A stretch of 64,000 bases of DNA. It comes from Lachnospiraceae bacterium (GTDB lineage Bacteria > Bacillota > Clostridia > Lachnospirales > Lachnospiraceae). A program made the position numbers and the translations under genes. The notes beneath the pieces are model-generated. The model had not been told where the DNA came from. It did no database searches and saw only the letters and a program-made list of their open reading frames with translations. The first letter of the stretch is position 1. Each line of letters starts with the position of its first letter. Below are positions 10,058 to 17,581 of this stretch, piece after piece. The stretch lies in contig SVDM01000015.1 in the NCBI GenBank assembly GCA_015058015.1, positions 1 to 64,000 of the forward strand. Reading direction: 5' to 3'.

Positions 10058-10201
10058 ATATGCACCCCGAATTGAGCCTTATTGTTGTTAAATACCACTA
10101 GTACCCCCATTTTTAGAGTACTTAATAATTATCTTACAATTAAGAATAACTGTCAATGTATTGCGATAATAAAATAAGGCGAAAAAAAATTAGAAAAGGG
10201 G

Positions 10202-10230
10202 TTGACAGGTTAGCCATCGCTAACTATAAT
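10202..10230 (+). promoter_or_regulatory. Perfect sigma-A promoter with an internal palindrome, no downstream gene
   Basis: TTGACA (10202-10207), exactly 17 bp, TATAAT (10225-10230). The spacer holds the perfect inverted repeat GTTAGC-CATC-GCTAAC (10209-10224), which fits a repressor operator placed between -35 and -10. A further GCTAAC copy occurs at about 10251. No plus-strand protein gene follows before the hairpin at 10372. Confidence 0.7.
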
Positions 10231-10236
10231 AATCTT

Positions 10237-10401
10237 GTAAGTTACTTATTGCTAACTCGCGGTTCGTTATTTTCCAGCATTCTTTAACGACCTCCTAGTC
10301 AAACATGATCCCGTAAGTTAGTTAGATATATACAAACAGTAACGATACATATAATTCCTTAAGTTATACCAAATGAGTCACGGGATATCCCGTGACTCAT
10401 T
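10237..10401 (+). ncRNA. Candidate small RNA of about 165 nt
   Basis: Predicted from a consensus promoter upstream and a perfect 30-nt palindrome at the end. Within it the only plus-strand ATG frames are very short (3 codons, or a frame starting inside the terminator). It lies between a SpoIIE phosphatase gene and a flavoprotein gene, both on the minus strand. Conservation and transcription are unknown, so this is a prediction. On the opposite strand a 12-codon frame (10242-10280) has a strong AGGAGGT site. Confidence 0.4.
10372..10401. terminator. Palindromic terminator between convergent transcripts
   Basis: A perfect 15+15 bp inverted repeat (AATGAGTCACGGGAT and its complement) with no formal loop. 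It is followed by ATTCTTTGTATT on the plus strand and by a weak T run on the minus strand. It probably ends both the candidate small RNA and the flavin-binding gene. Confidence 0.7.
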
Positions 10402-10417
10402 ATTCTTTGTATTAATA

Positions 10418-10810
10418 TTATAATTTGATTGTCTTAGGTTCGCCGGTAAATGATGCGAAAGTAGCTGTTGCATCTTCAAATGCGTATACAGCTGTGTTAT
10501 CATCATCCTCCGAATACATAGCTCTTAAATTCGGATGCTTATCAAGCATATCCTTCTTGGCCTCTTTTCTCTCATCAAGCACAAGCTTTCCGCTTACACG
10601 AAGCCATTTCTCTCCATCAAAGCAGCAGATCTCAGCCTTGGGATTGGCCTGAAGTTGCTTGGAGCAATCCTTTACCTTACCTGTCTGAATCTCCAACTTA
10701 CCGTCAAAAATATTGATGGTTCCGAAGGGACGCACCCTTGGCTGGTCTCCGTCTACGGTGGCCAGATAATAAGTCTTGCATTTCTTGATGAATTCAAATA
10801 CCTCTTGCAT
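10418..10810 (-). CDS. Pyridoxamine 5'-phosphate oxidase family protein
   Basis: A 130-residue split-barrel flavin-binding protein of the PNPOx-like superfamily (MQEVFEFIKKCKTYYLATVD, then QPRVRPFGTINIFDGKLEI, then FTGEPKTIKL at the end). Short clostridial members of this group bind FMN or related cofactors and often act as NADH-dependent flavin or nitro-compound reductases, or are of unknown use. It is too short and too diverged to be called a true pyridoxine oxidase. AAGGAGGAG precedes the ATG. It is monocistronic and ends at the palindromic terminator. Confidence 0.85.
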   Translation of the reverse strand: MQEVFEFIKKCKTYYLATVDGDQPRVRPFGTINIFDGKLEIQTGKVKDCSKQLQANPKAEICCFDGEKWLRVSGKLVLDERKEAKKDMLDKHPNLRAMYSEDDDNTAVYAFEDATATFASFTGEPKTIKL

Positions 10811-10952
10811 AACTACTCCTCCTTAAATAATTTATTGTATGGAATACCCGCAAAATCCTTCCACCTCTGCCGGCCTTGTCAAAAGCACCGACAACAAGGT
10901 TATTATAACACACTCATCGTATAATTTGAATAATTTTACAAATATCAGATGA

Positions 10953-12239
10953 TTATTTTTTTGAATCCGCGTATGATTGCATTGCAGAATTATAAGCTGC
11001 CTTTAATGATATTCCGGCTTCTTTGGCCAGCCTCACCATACTGTCGTATTCGGGATAAATTCTTCTTTCTCCCTCTACGTCAACCACCTTTACAATGGCT
11101 TCTCCATATCGAGTCTCCACAGTTTCGGTTCTTCTTGGAAGAACCCTTCGCTCCATGAGGCATCTCCTGATGCCAATGGTGGTGGTCTCCCTAAAGATTA
11201 TATCTTCCAATGTCCCTATCTTATCCTCCGTGGTAAGAACAGAGAGCATATAGGCCGGTCGATTCTTCTTCATATGAATGGGCGTAAAATATACATCTCT
11301 TGCCCCTGCTGCCAGGAGAAGATCCATAGTATATCCCAGAATCTCTCCCGTGGTGTCATCTATGTTGGTCTCAAGCTTCCAGATTACTTCTTCTTCCGCC
11401 TTCTCTACCGGTTCGATAATGGTAGCCCTTAAGATACTGGGGGGATCATATTCCCTCTTTCCGCTTCCATAACCTGTTGCCTTTGGTATAAAGGTTAAAT
11501 CCGTCTTGGACGAGGTCATAATTGCTGCCGCAATGGCTGCTCCCGTAGGAGTAATAAACTCTCCTTCTCTTTCAGTAATTCTTATGGGAAGGGAGTACTT
11601 TTCCGCTATGGCCAGCACTGCAGGAACAGGAATCGGCAATATACCATGTTGGGTTCTTACGGTTCCCTTTCCCTCACAAATCTTAGGGATAATGACTTCC
11701 TCTATTCCCAGATTATCAAAGCATACTGCCGCAGCTACCACATCAGCTATGGAATCCAATGCCCCTACTTCATGAAAATGCACCTCTTCCACTGACTTGC
11801 CGTGGGCTTTTGCCTCACCTTCCGCCAGTATTTCAAAAATCCGATAGGCAAGTTCTCTTGCCCCGGTGGTCATATCAAGGCCTGCAATTATGTCCTTTAC
11901 TTCCCCGAGCTTTCTGTGTCCATGTCCACTGTGTTCATGTCCACTGTGTTCATGCTCACTGTGATGAGCATCCTCGCTATGATGGTGTTGATGGTGGTGT
12001 CCGTATAGGTATTCCATATCATGGTCCTTGTTTTCAAAGCCCTCATGCATAACAACATCAAAGTCCAGGCAATCTATTCCATTACGCAACTTTCGTCCGA
12101 TAACAATATGGAATCCGTCTCCGGAAATCTTGCTAAGCGCCTTATCTACTGCCTGTTCATCTGCCCCCAGATCAAGCAAAGCTGCCACAAACATATCCCC
12201 GCTTATCCCGGAAGTACAGTCCAAATACAAAGTCTTCAT
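10953..12239 (-). CDS. larC: Nickel pincer cofactor synthesis protein LarC
   Basis: A 428-residue LarC (formerly DUF111) protein. The N terminus MKTLYLDCTSGISGDMFVAA is the family hallmark. LarC is a CTP-dependent nickel insertase that completes the nickel-pincer nucleotide of lactate racemase and related enzymes. Residues about 80-108 form a His-rich loop (HHHQHHHSEDAHHSEHE type, encoded by 15-bp repeats), which suits nickel binding or storage. In some lactobacilli larC is read through a programmed frameshift; here it is one continuous frame. It lies 8 nt after larB. No larA or larE gene is in the window. Confidence 0.93.
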   Translation of the reverse strand: MKTLYLDCTSGISGDMFVAALLDLGADEQAVDKALSKISGDGFHIVIGRKLRNGIDCLDFDVVMHEGFENKDHDMEYLYGHHHQHHHSEDAHHSEHEHSGHEHSGHGHRKLGEVKDIIAGLDMTTGARELAYRIFEILAEGEAKAHGKSVEEVHFHEVGALDSIADVVAAAVCFDNLGIEEVIIPKICEGKGTVRTQHGILPIPVPAVLAIAEKYSLPIRITEREGEFITPTGAAIAAAIMTSSKTDLTFIPKATGYGSGKREYDPPSILRATIIEPVEKAEEEVIWKLETNIDDTTGEILGYTMDLLLAAGARDVYFTPIHMKKNRPAYMLSVLTTEDKIGTLEDIIFRETTTIGIRRCLMERRVLPRRTETVETRYGEAIVKVVDVEGERRIYPEYDSMVRLAKEAGISLKAAYNSAMQSYADSKK

Positions 12240-12247
12240 TACTTCAC

Positions 12248-13006
12248 CTATCCTTCATTGGCATTAACTGCCAAACGATTAATCTGTGTCGCCATATATC
12301 CTGCCCCATAACCGTTATCAATATTTACAACAGCCACTCCGTTAGCGCAGGAATTAATCATGGTCAAAAGAGCCGACAAGCCTCCAAAGCTTGCTCCGTA
12401 TCCCACGGAAGTGGGAACTGCAATAACAGGATTGGATACCAGGCCTCCTATCACGCTGGCAAGGGCTCCTTCCATTCCTGCTATGGCTATGACGCAATTG
12501 GCACTTTGAATGGTGTCGGTTTTGGCAAGCAGTCTGTGAATACCGCTTACTCCCACATCAAACACGCGATTGACATAAGCCCCGAAATACTCTGCGGTCT
12601 GAGCAGCTTCTTCAGCCACGGAGATGTCAGCCGTTCCGGCGCAGCATACCGCAATGCTCCCCTTAAGCTCTAGGGGGTTCCTGTCTGCTTTTAATATCCT
12701 TGATACCGGGTCATATACAACGTCCGGAATAGTCTTTTTTATAAGCTCATACTGGTGGGCAGAGGCCCTGGTTCCAAAGACCCTTCCGTCTTCTTCAAGG
12801 AGTCTTTCATATATCTTAACCAGAAAATCATCAGCTTTTCCCTGGCAGAATACAACCTCGGGAAAACCGCTTCTTATCTTTCTGTGAGAGTCCAATTTTG
12901 CAAATCCCATCTCATGAAAAGGCTCTGCTTTTATATGGCTCATGCCCTCTTCTACAGAAAGCTCCCCCGTCTTTATTTGTTCTAAAATCTTCCTTAATTC
13001 TTCCAT
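12248..13006 (-). CDS. larB: Nickel pincer cofactor synthesis protein LarB
   Basis: A 252-residue LarB protein, related in its C-terminal half to the PurE fold (CAGTADISVAEEAAQTAEYFG, GVSGIHRLL, GMEGALASVIGGLVSNPVIA). LarB carboxylates the pyridinium ring of nicotinic acid adenine dinucleotide and hydrolyses the phosphoanhydride, the first step of nickel-pincer cofactor synthesis. Length and motifs are typical. It is first in the larB-larC operon; the ribosome site is weak (GTGGTAG). Upstream, a GGTAATA...ACTACC motif shared with the ECF transporter gene may be a control site. Confidence 0.93.
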   Translation of the reverse strand: MEELRKILEQIKTGELSVEEGMSHIKAEPFHEMGFAKLDSHRKIRSGFPEVVFCQGKADDFLVKIYERLLEEDGRVFGTRASAHQYELIKKTIPDVVYDPVSRILKADRNPLELKGSIAVCCAGTADISVAEEAAQTAEYFGAYVNRVFDVGVSGIHRLLAKTDTIQSANCVIAIAGMEGALASVIGGLVSNPVIAVPTSVGYGASFGGLSALLTMINSCANGVAVVNIDNGYGAGYMATQINRLAVNANEG

Positions 13007-13058
13007 ATATATCTACCACACTTTCATTAAATATTTTACCACATGCCGCCACATAATT

Positions 13059-13074
13059 GGTAATAAAAACTACC
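13059..13074. promoter_or_regulatory. GGTA...TACC motif upstream of larB
   Basis: GGTAATAAAAACTACC, about 55 nt upstream of larB. A nearly identical motif with two extra bases lies about 57 nt upstream of the ECF transporter gene (33180-33197). It is a candidate shared operator; the binding protein is unknown. Confidence 0.35.
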
Positions 13075-13171
13075 TATTTAGATATTGAATATTACCCCTA
13101 ATCCTACTACGATATAGTTGTTCTTTAATAGGTATATAGTACTTGTAACCGGGTACTTTTGTGTTTGATTT

Positions 13172-14575
13172 TTGAGTGTGAGTTCTATGTTAGAAATAAT
13201 CAGAGCTTCACAAGTTAATATTATGATTTTCCTGAGCGGATGCTGCGGGCTGTTAGTAATTCTGCTTCGTTATACCAGTACCATGTCCAAGAGACGTAAG
13301 CACGCTCTTGTCTTCATGGAAGGTTCTTCCATGCTGTTGCTGATAAGTGATTGTTTAGCCTACGCATATAGGGGCGATGTATCTCCCCTTGGTTACTGGG
13401 TTACTCGTATCAGTAATTTCCTCGTATTCTTTTTAACCCTGTTTATTATCCATACTTTTACCCTTTATATGATGGATCTCTATAGAACAGAGGCCGATAT
13501 AGCGTTACCAAAGCGACTGATTTTTTGCGAAGTGGCTTTCCTTTTAGGTGAGTTATACGTAATTATCTCGCCCTTTGCGGACCTTATCTACACCTTTGAT
13601 GAGAACAATCAATACCACAGGATGCCGGGCTTTGTCGTATTCGCCGTTGTGGCCCTGGGCATAACCGTGTTGCATTTATCCTGTATCATCCAGTATCGCA
13701 AATATTTAAAGCGAAGAATCACTTTTTCCTTAATACTCTTTACCCTGGTTCCCATTATATCCTCCATGCTGCAAGTGGCATTGTACGGAGTCTCCCTTAC
13801 CAACATCTCTATAGTTGGTGTGGTTGTCTTGTTATACATATTCGAGGTCATCAATATGAATGAAACCATAGAAAGAGCCAACAGACTTGAGATTCAGATG
13901 CTTCGTAAGGAGCAAAAAAAGATTCAGTCTCTGTTTGCTCAGACGGCCCAGGCTCTTGCCTCATCCATCGATGCCAAGGACGAATACACCCACGGTCATT
14001 CCGACAGGGTTGCGGAATACTCCATGATTATAGCCAAGAAATCCGGTATGACCATGGAAGAATGCAACAACATATACTTTTCCGCCCTTCTTCATGATGT
14101 TGGTAAAATCGGTGTTCCCGATGAGATTATTAATAAAAAAGGCAGACTTACGGATGAGGAATATGCGGCCATTAAGCTTCATCCCACCATTGGAGCCAGA
14201 ATTCTCGACAATATCAGCGAGATGCCCTATTTAAGCCTTGGTGCCAAATACCACCATGAGCGATACGATGGAAAGGGCTATCCGGAAGGTCTATCCGGTG
14301 AAGATATTCCAACTGTTGCCCGAATTATTGCCGTAGCGGATTCCTACGACGCTATGACCAGTAACAGAAGCTACCGTGCTCCTCTTACCCAGGCCGAAGT
14401 AAGAGACGAGATAATGAAGGGTGTCGGCAAACAATTTGACCCTATGTACGCCATGATAATGATCAGGCTTATTGATTCCGATACCGACTATCAGATGAGG
14501 GAACCGGAAGATGAAAAGAAAACAGGCTTTATTCTGATTCACAATAATAATAAACCCATGGACAAAGCCTTATAA
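13172..14575 (+). CDS. Seven-helix membrane HD-GYP domain protein
   Basis: A 467-residue protein with seven N-terminal transmembrane helices (about 14-230), a short coiled-coil linker (about 230-255) and a complete HD-GYP domain (about 258-445). Key residues are present: HD in LLHDVGKIGVP, HH in YHHERYDGKGYPEG, and the ADSYDAMTSNRSYR signature. HD-GYP proteins hydrolyse cyclic di-GMP or related cyclic dinucleotides; the intact GYP motif supports activity. The start is unsettled: TTG at 13172, GTG at 13178 and ATG at 13187 are all possible and none has a good ribosome site. It is divergent from larB. A promoter for the following leader RNA lies inside its last codons. Confidence 0.88.
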   Translation: MSVSSMLEIIRASQVNIMIFLSGCCGLLVILLRYTSTMSKRRKHALVFMEGSSMLLLISDCLAYAYRGDVSPLGYWVTRISNFLVFFLTLFIIHTFTLYMMDLYRTEADIALPKRLIFCEVAFLLGELYVIISPFADLIYTFDENNQYHRMPGFVVFAVVALGITVLHLSCIIQYRKYLKRRITFSLILFTLVPIISSMLQVALYGVSLTNISIVGVVVLLYIFEVINMNETIERANRLEIQMLRKEQKKIQSLFAQTAQALASSIDAKDEYTHGHSDRVAEYSMIIAKKSGMTMEECNNIYFSALLHDVGKIGVPDEIINKKGRLTDEEYAAIKLHPTIGARILDNISEMPYLSLGAKYHHERYDGKGYPEGLSGEDIPTVARIIAVADSYDAMTSNRSYRAPLTQAEVRDEIMKGVGKQFDPMYAMIMIRLIDSDTDYQMREPEDEKKTGFILIHNNNKPMDKAL

Positions 14576-14587
14576 TCTTGTTATAAT
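14559..14587 (+). promoter_or_regulatory. Promoter of the hydrogenase-maturation leader
   Basis: TGGACA (14559-14564), 17 bp, TATAAT (14582-14587). It overlaps the end of the HD-GYP gene and points at the leader and the hyd genes. Confidence 0.55.
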
Positions 14588-14593
14588 GAACCT

Positions 14594-14769
14594 TGCAAGC
14601 GGAAAGAAGCCTCTGACCGCAAGCTACACAACACAAAATCGCATTCTAAGTTGAAAGAATATCTGACGGCGAAGAAGAAGTTAATGTATGAACTTTCTAT
14701 GGCATGCCGTATTTGGCATGCCTTTTTTGTTTATCAGTGACATTACAAAGAATGCAGAAAGGAGAAGAA
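14594..14769 (+). ncRNA. Structured 5' leader of the hyd operon (candidate attenuator)
   Basis: A leader of about 175 nt between a promoter and the first hyd gene, containing an intrinsic terminator (14701-14728). It has two copies of one motif: GAAAGAAGCCTCTGACCGCAAG (14602-14623, written here without claim of pairing) and a similar GAAAGAATATCTGACGGC form at 14653-14674. The arrangement suggests conditional termination by a ligand or protein. It matches no riboswitch class that I recognise. The alternative is that the hairpin simply ends the HD-GYP transcript. Confidence 0.4.
14701..14728 (+). terminator. Intrinsic terminator upstream of the hyd genes
   Basis: GGCATGCC-GTATTT-GGCATGCC followed by six T. 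It sits 41 nt upstream of the first hyd-operon start codon, so it either ends the upstream transcript or attenuates the operon. Confidence 0.8.
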
Positions 14770-15018
14770 ATGGACGAAAAACGCATCGCTATTCTTGCCA
14801 TTGCCGTAAAAGACAGCGACAAAGCCATGCAGGTTAATGAGATATTACATGCCTTCGGCAAGTATATTATCTCAAGGAACGGGCTTCCTTATCGTGAACG
14901 CGGGATTAACATTATAACCCTCATTACCGACGCCCCCCAGGATATTGTCAGCAACTTGTCAGGTAAGATTGGTAAGCTTAGCGAGGTAGAGATTAAGACA
15001 TCCTACTTAAAAGTCTAG
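14770..15018 (+). CDS. TM1266-family putative iron-only hydrogenase regulator
   Basis: An 82-residue protein with an ACT/NikR-C-like ferredoxin fold, matching the TM1266 family of putative iron-only hydrogenase system regulators (RIAILAIAVKDSDKAMQVNE, ISRNGLPYRERGINIITLIT). Members sit next to H-cluster maturation genes, as here. A regulatory role is inferred from this neighbourhood and from the ACT-like fold. The ATG at 14770 is chosen because AAGGAG lies 6 nt upstream; the longer frame from 14704 would overlap the terminator hairpin. It is first in the hyd operon, 9 nt before hydE. Confidence 0.85.
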   Translation: MDEKRIAILAIAVKDSDKAMQVNEILHAFGKYIISRNGLPYRERGINIITLITDAPQDIVSNLSGKIGKLSEVEIKTSYLKV

Positions 15019-15027
15019 AATAACTTA

Positions 15028-16098
15028 ATGAAGAGACTAATTGACAAATTAGCCACTACGCATCGGCTTACAAAAGATGAATGGGTGGAATTAATAACCG
15101 GTCAGGACAAGGACAGTACCGCCTACGCGGCCACGAAAGCCGTAGAAACCAGAGACAGTATCTATGGCAAGTCAGTCTATACAAGAGGCCTTATTGAGTT
15201 CTCCAATTATTGCAGAAATGACTGCTACTACTGCGGTATCAGAAGAAGCAATAAGTGTGCAGACCGATATAGGCTAACTCTTGATGAGATCTTAGAGTGC
15301 TGCGCCGAGGGTTATGATCTGGGCTTTAGAACCTTCGTATTGCAAAGCGGAGAAGACCCCCACTTCACAGACGACCTCCTGGTGGAGATTATTCGTCGGA
15401 TTAAGACGGATTACCCCGACTGCGCCCTTACCCTATCCATCGGCGAGAAATCTTATGATAGCTACAAGCGTTTCTTTGATGCCGGAGCAGACAGATTCCT
15501 GCTTCGTCATGAGACAGCCAACAAGGCCCATTATGAGTCATTACATCCAAAGGTTATGTCCTATGACCATAGAATGCAAAGCCTTATGGCCTTAAAAGAG
15601 ATAGGCTATCAGGTAGGTTGCGGCTTTATGGTGGGTTCACCGGGACAGACCCCTGATACCCTTGCATCGGATATGTTATTCATAGGGGAATTGCAACCGG
15701 ATATGGTGGGTATAGGACCCTTTATCCCCCATCACGATACTCCCTTGGCGGGGGAACCTGCGGGAACTGTGGAACAAACCCTGTATCTGCTATCCCTCCT
15801 TAGACTCTTAAAGCCAAACCTTTTGCTTCCTGCCACCACAGCCCTTGGAACCCTTGACCCCAGAGGCCGTGAGAAGGGCATAGAGCACGGTGCCAATGTA
15901 GTGATGCCCAATCTCTCTCCTGTGAGAGTGCGGAAGAAATATGAACTCTACGATAACAAGATATGTACCGGAGATGAGGCTGCCGAGTGCAGATACTGTC
16001 TTGAGAATCGTATGAAGTCTATCGGGCATACCCTGGCAATAGACCGAGGCGACCCCGCGCAAACTGACTGCAACAACGCTAAAGCATTGTCGCATTAA
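15028..16098 (+). CDS. hydE: [FeFe] hydrogenase H-cluster radical SAM maturase HydE
   Basis: A 356-residue radical SAM enzyme, typical in length. The cluster motif CRNDCYYC gives Cys62, Cys66 and Cys69; GEDPHF and the later CGFMVGSPGQTPD segments match the HydE/BioB-like barrel. HydE acts on an iron-cysteine precursor delivered by HydG in building the diiron subcluster of [FeFe] hydrogenase. No clear ribosome site precedes the ATG, so translation is probably coupled to the small regulator gene ending 9 nt upstream. The cluster carries maturation genes only; no hydrogenase structural gene is in the window. Confidence 0.95.
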   Translation: MKRLIDKLATTHRLTKDEWVELITGQDKDSTAYAATKAVETRDSIYGKSVYTRGLIEFSNYCRNDCYYCGIRRSNKCADRYRLTLDEILECCAEGYDLGFRTFVLQSGEDPHFTDDLLVEIIRRIKTDYPDCALTLSIGEKSYDSYKRFFDAGADRFLLRHETANKAHYESLHPKVMSYDHRMQSLMALKEIGYQVGCGFMVGSPGQTPDTLASDMLFIGELQPDMVGIGPFIPHHDTPLAGEPAGTVEQTLYLLSLLRLLKPNLLLPATTALGTLDPRGREKGIEHGANVVMPNLSPVRVRKKYELYDNKICTGDEAAECRYCLENRMKSIGHTLAIDRGDPAQTDCNNAKALSH

Positions 16099-16144
16099 CT
16101 AAATATGGAACTAAATAATTATTAAAACGAAAAGAGGAAACAAC

Positions 16145-17563
16145 ATGTATTCTGTAATGTCATCAAAAGCCGAGGAATTTATCAATCACGAAGAGATCCT
16201 CGAGACTTTAAAATATGCTGAAGAAAACAAGCACAATGAGAAACTTATAACAGAGATTATTGAGAAGGCTAAACTCCGCAAAGGACTTACCCACAGAGAG
16301 GCTATGGTGCTTCTTGATTGCGATATTGAGGAGAAGAATCAGGAAATCTACGCTCTTGCCAAGCAGATTAAGCTGGATTTCTACGGTAACCGTATCGTTA
16401 TGTTCGCACCCCTATACCTCTCCAACTACTGTATCAACGGTTGTGAGTACTGTCCTTACCATAGAAAGAATAAACATATCACAAGAAAGAAATTAACCCA
16501 GGAGGAAATAAAGAAGGAAGTTATTGCCCTCCAGGATATGGGACATAAACGTCTTGCCATTGAAGCAGGCGAAGACCCGGTTAACAACCCCATTGAATAC
16601 ATACTTGAGAGTATAAAGACTATCTATAGTATTAAACATAAAAACGGCGCCATAAGACGTGTTAACGTAAATATCGCCGCTACTACGGTTGAAAACTATC
16701 AGAAGCTCAAGGAAGCAGGTATCGGAACCTATATTCTCTTCCAGGAGACCTACAACAAAGAGCAGTATGAGAAGCTTCATCCGTCAGGACCCAAGTCTGA
16801 CTATGCATACCATACAGAGGCCATGGACCGTGCCATGGATGGCGGTATCGATGACGTAGGACTTGGAGTACTCTTTGGTCTTAACCTCTACCGTTACGAC
16901 TTCGTAGGACTTCTTATGCATGCAGAGCATTTAGAGGCTGCCAAGGGGTGCGGACCTCATACCATCTCCGTTCCCAGACTACGTACCGCAGACGACATTA
17001 ATCCTGAGGAATTCAACAACGGAATCACTGATGAGCAGTTTGCCAAAATCGTAGCTTGTATCCGTGTTGCCGTACCTTACACCGGAATGATTATCTCCAC
17101 AAGAGAGAGCAAGGCTACCCGTGAGAAGGTTCTTGAGCTTGGTGTATCCCAAATAAGCGGTGGTTCCAGAACCAGCGTTGGCGGCTACGTTGAGGAAGAG
17201 CCGGAAGAAGAAAACTCTGCACAGTTTGACGTAAACGACAACAGACCACTTGATGAGGTTATCGGTTGGCTTATTGATATGGGTTATGTACCTTCATTCT
17301 GTACCGCATGCTACCGTGAGGGAAGAACCGGCGACCGTTTCATGTCTCTTCTTAAGGGCGGTCAGATTCAAAACTGCTGCCATCCCAATGCCCTTATGAC
17401 CTTGAATGAGTATTTGGATGACTATGCTTCTCCTTCCGTAAGAGCCGCAGGTAAGAAGATGATTGACGATGAACTGGTTAAGATTCCTAATCCCAAGGTT
17501 CGTGAGCGTGCAACCAATTATATTCACAGCATTGACGAGGGAGAAAGAGACTTCCGTTTCTAG
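16145..17563 (+). CDS. hydG: [FeFe] hydrogenase H-cluster radical SAM maturase HydG
   Basis: A 472-residue HydG. The N-terminal radical SAM motif CINGCEYC (Cys96, Cys100, Cys103) and the C-terminal cluster-binding cysteines (CTACYREGRTGDRFM, then NCCHP) are both present, as expected for an enzyme with an auxiliary cluster. HydG cleaves tyrosine to p-cresol, CO and cyanide, and builds the Fe(CO)2CN synthon for the H-cluster. AGAGGAA lies upstream of the ATG at 16145; an alternative ATG is at 16157. It sits between hydE and hydF in one operon. Confidence 0.96.
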   Translation: MYSVMSSKAEEFINHEEILETLKYAEENKHNEKLITEIIEKAKLRKGLTHREAMVLLDCDIEEKNQEIYALAKQIKLDFYGNRIVMFAPLYLSNYCINGCEYCPYHRKNKHITRKKLTQEEIKKEVIALQDMGHKRLAIEAGEDPVNNPIEYILESIKTIYSIKHKNGAIRRVNVNIAATTVENYQKLKEAGIGTYILFQETYNKEQYEKLHPSGPKSDYAYHTEAMDRAMDGGIDDVGLGVLFGLNLYRYDFVGLLMHAEHLEAAKGCGPHTISVPRLRTADDINPEEFNNGITDEQFAKIVACIRVAVPYTGMIISTRESKATREKVLELGVSQISGGSRTSVGGYVEEEPEEENSAQFDVNDNRPLDEVIGWLIDMGYVPSFCTACYREGRTGDRFMSLLKGGQIQNCCHPNALMTLNEYLDDYASPSVRAAGKKMIDDELVKIPNPKVRERATNYIHSIDEGERDFRF

Positions 17564-17581
17564 CAGTTTAGGAGGAATTAT

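Noticed and set aside
10242-10280. A 12-codon minus-strand frame (MLENNEPRVSNK) with AGGAGGT upstream
   Set aside because: The ribosome site is good, but the peptide is tiny and I see no convincing promoter for it. It is mentioned with the candidate small RNA and not called as a gene.
10418-10810. Pyridoxamine phosphate oxidase (PdxH)
   Set aside because: Only the split-barrel fold is shared; length and sequence do not match PdxH.
11759-12052. Plus-strand frame rich in Cys, Val and His opposite larC
   Set aside because: It is the antisense of the His-rich loop of LarC, with no start signal of its own.
14594-14700. Cyclic di-GMP riboswitch linked to the HD-GYP gene
   Set aside because: The conserved GEMM core bases are not present, and the element lies downstream of the HD-GYP gene.
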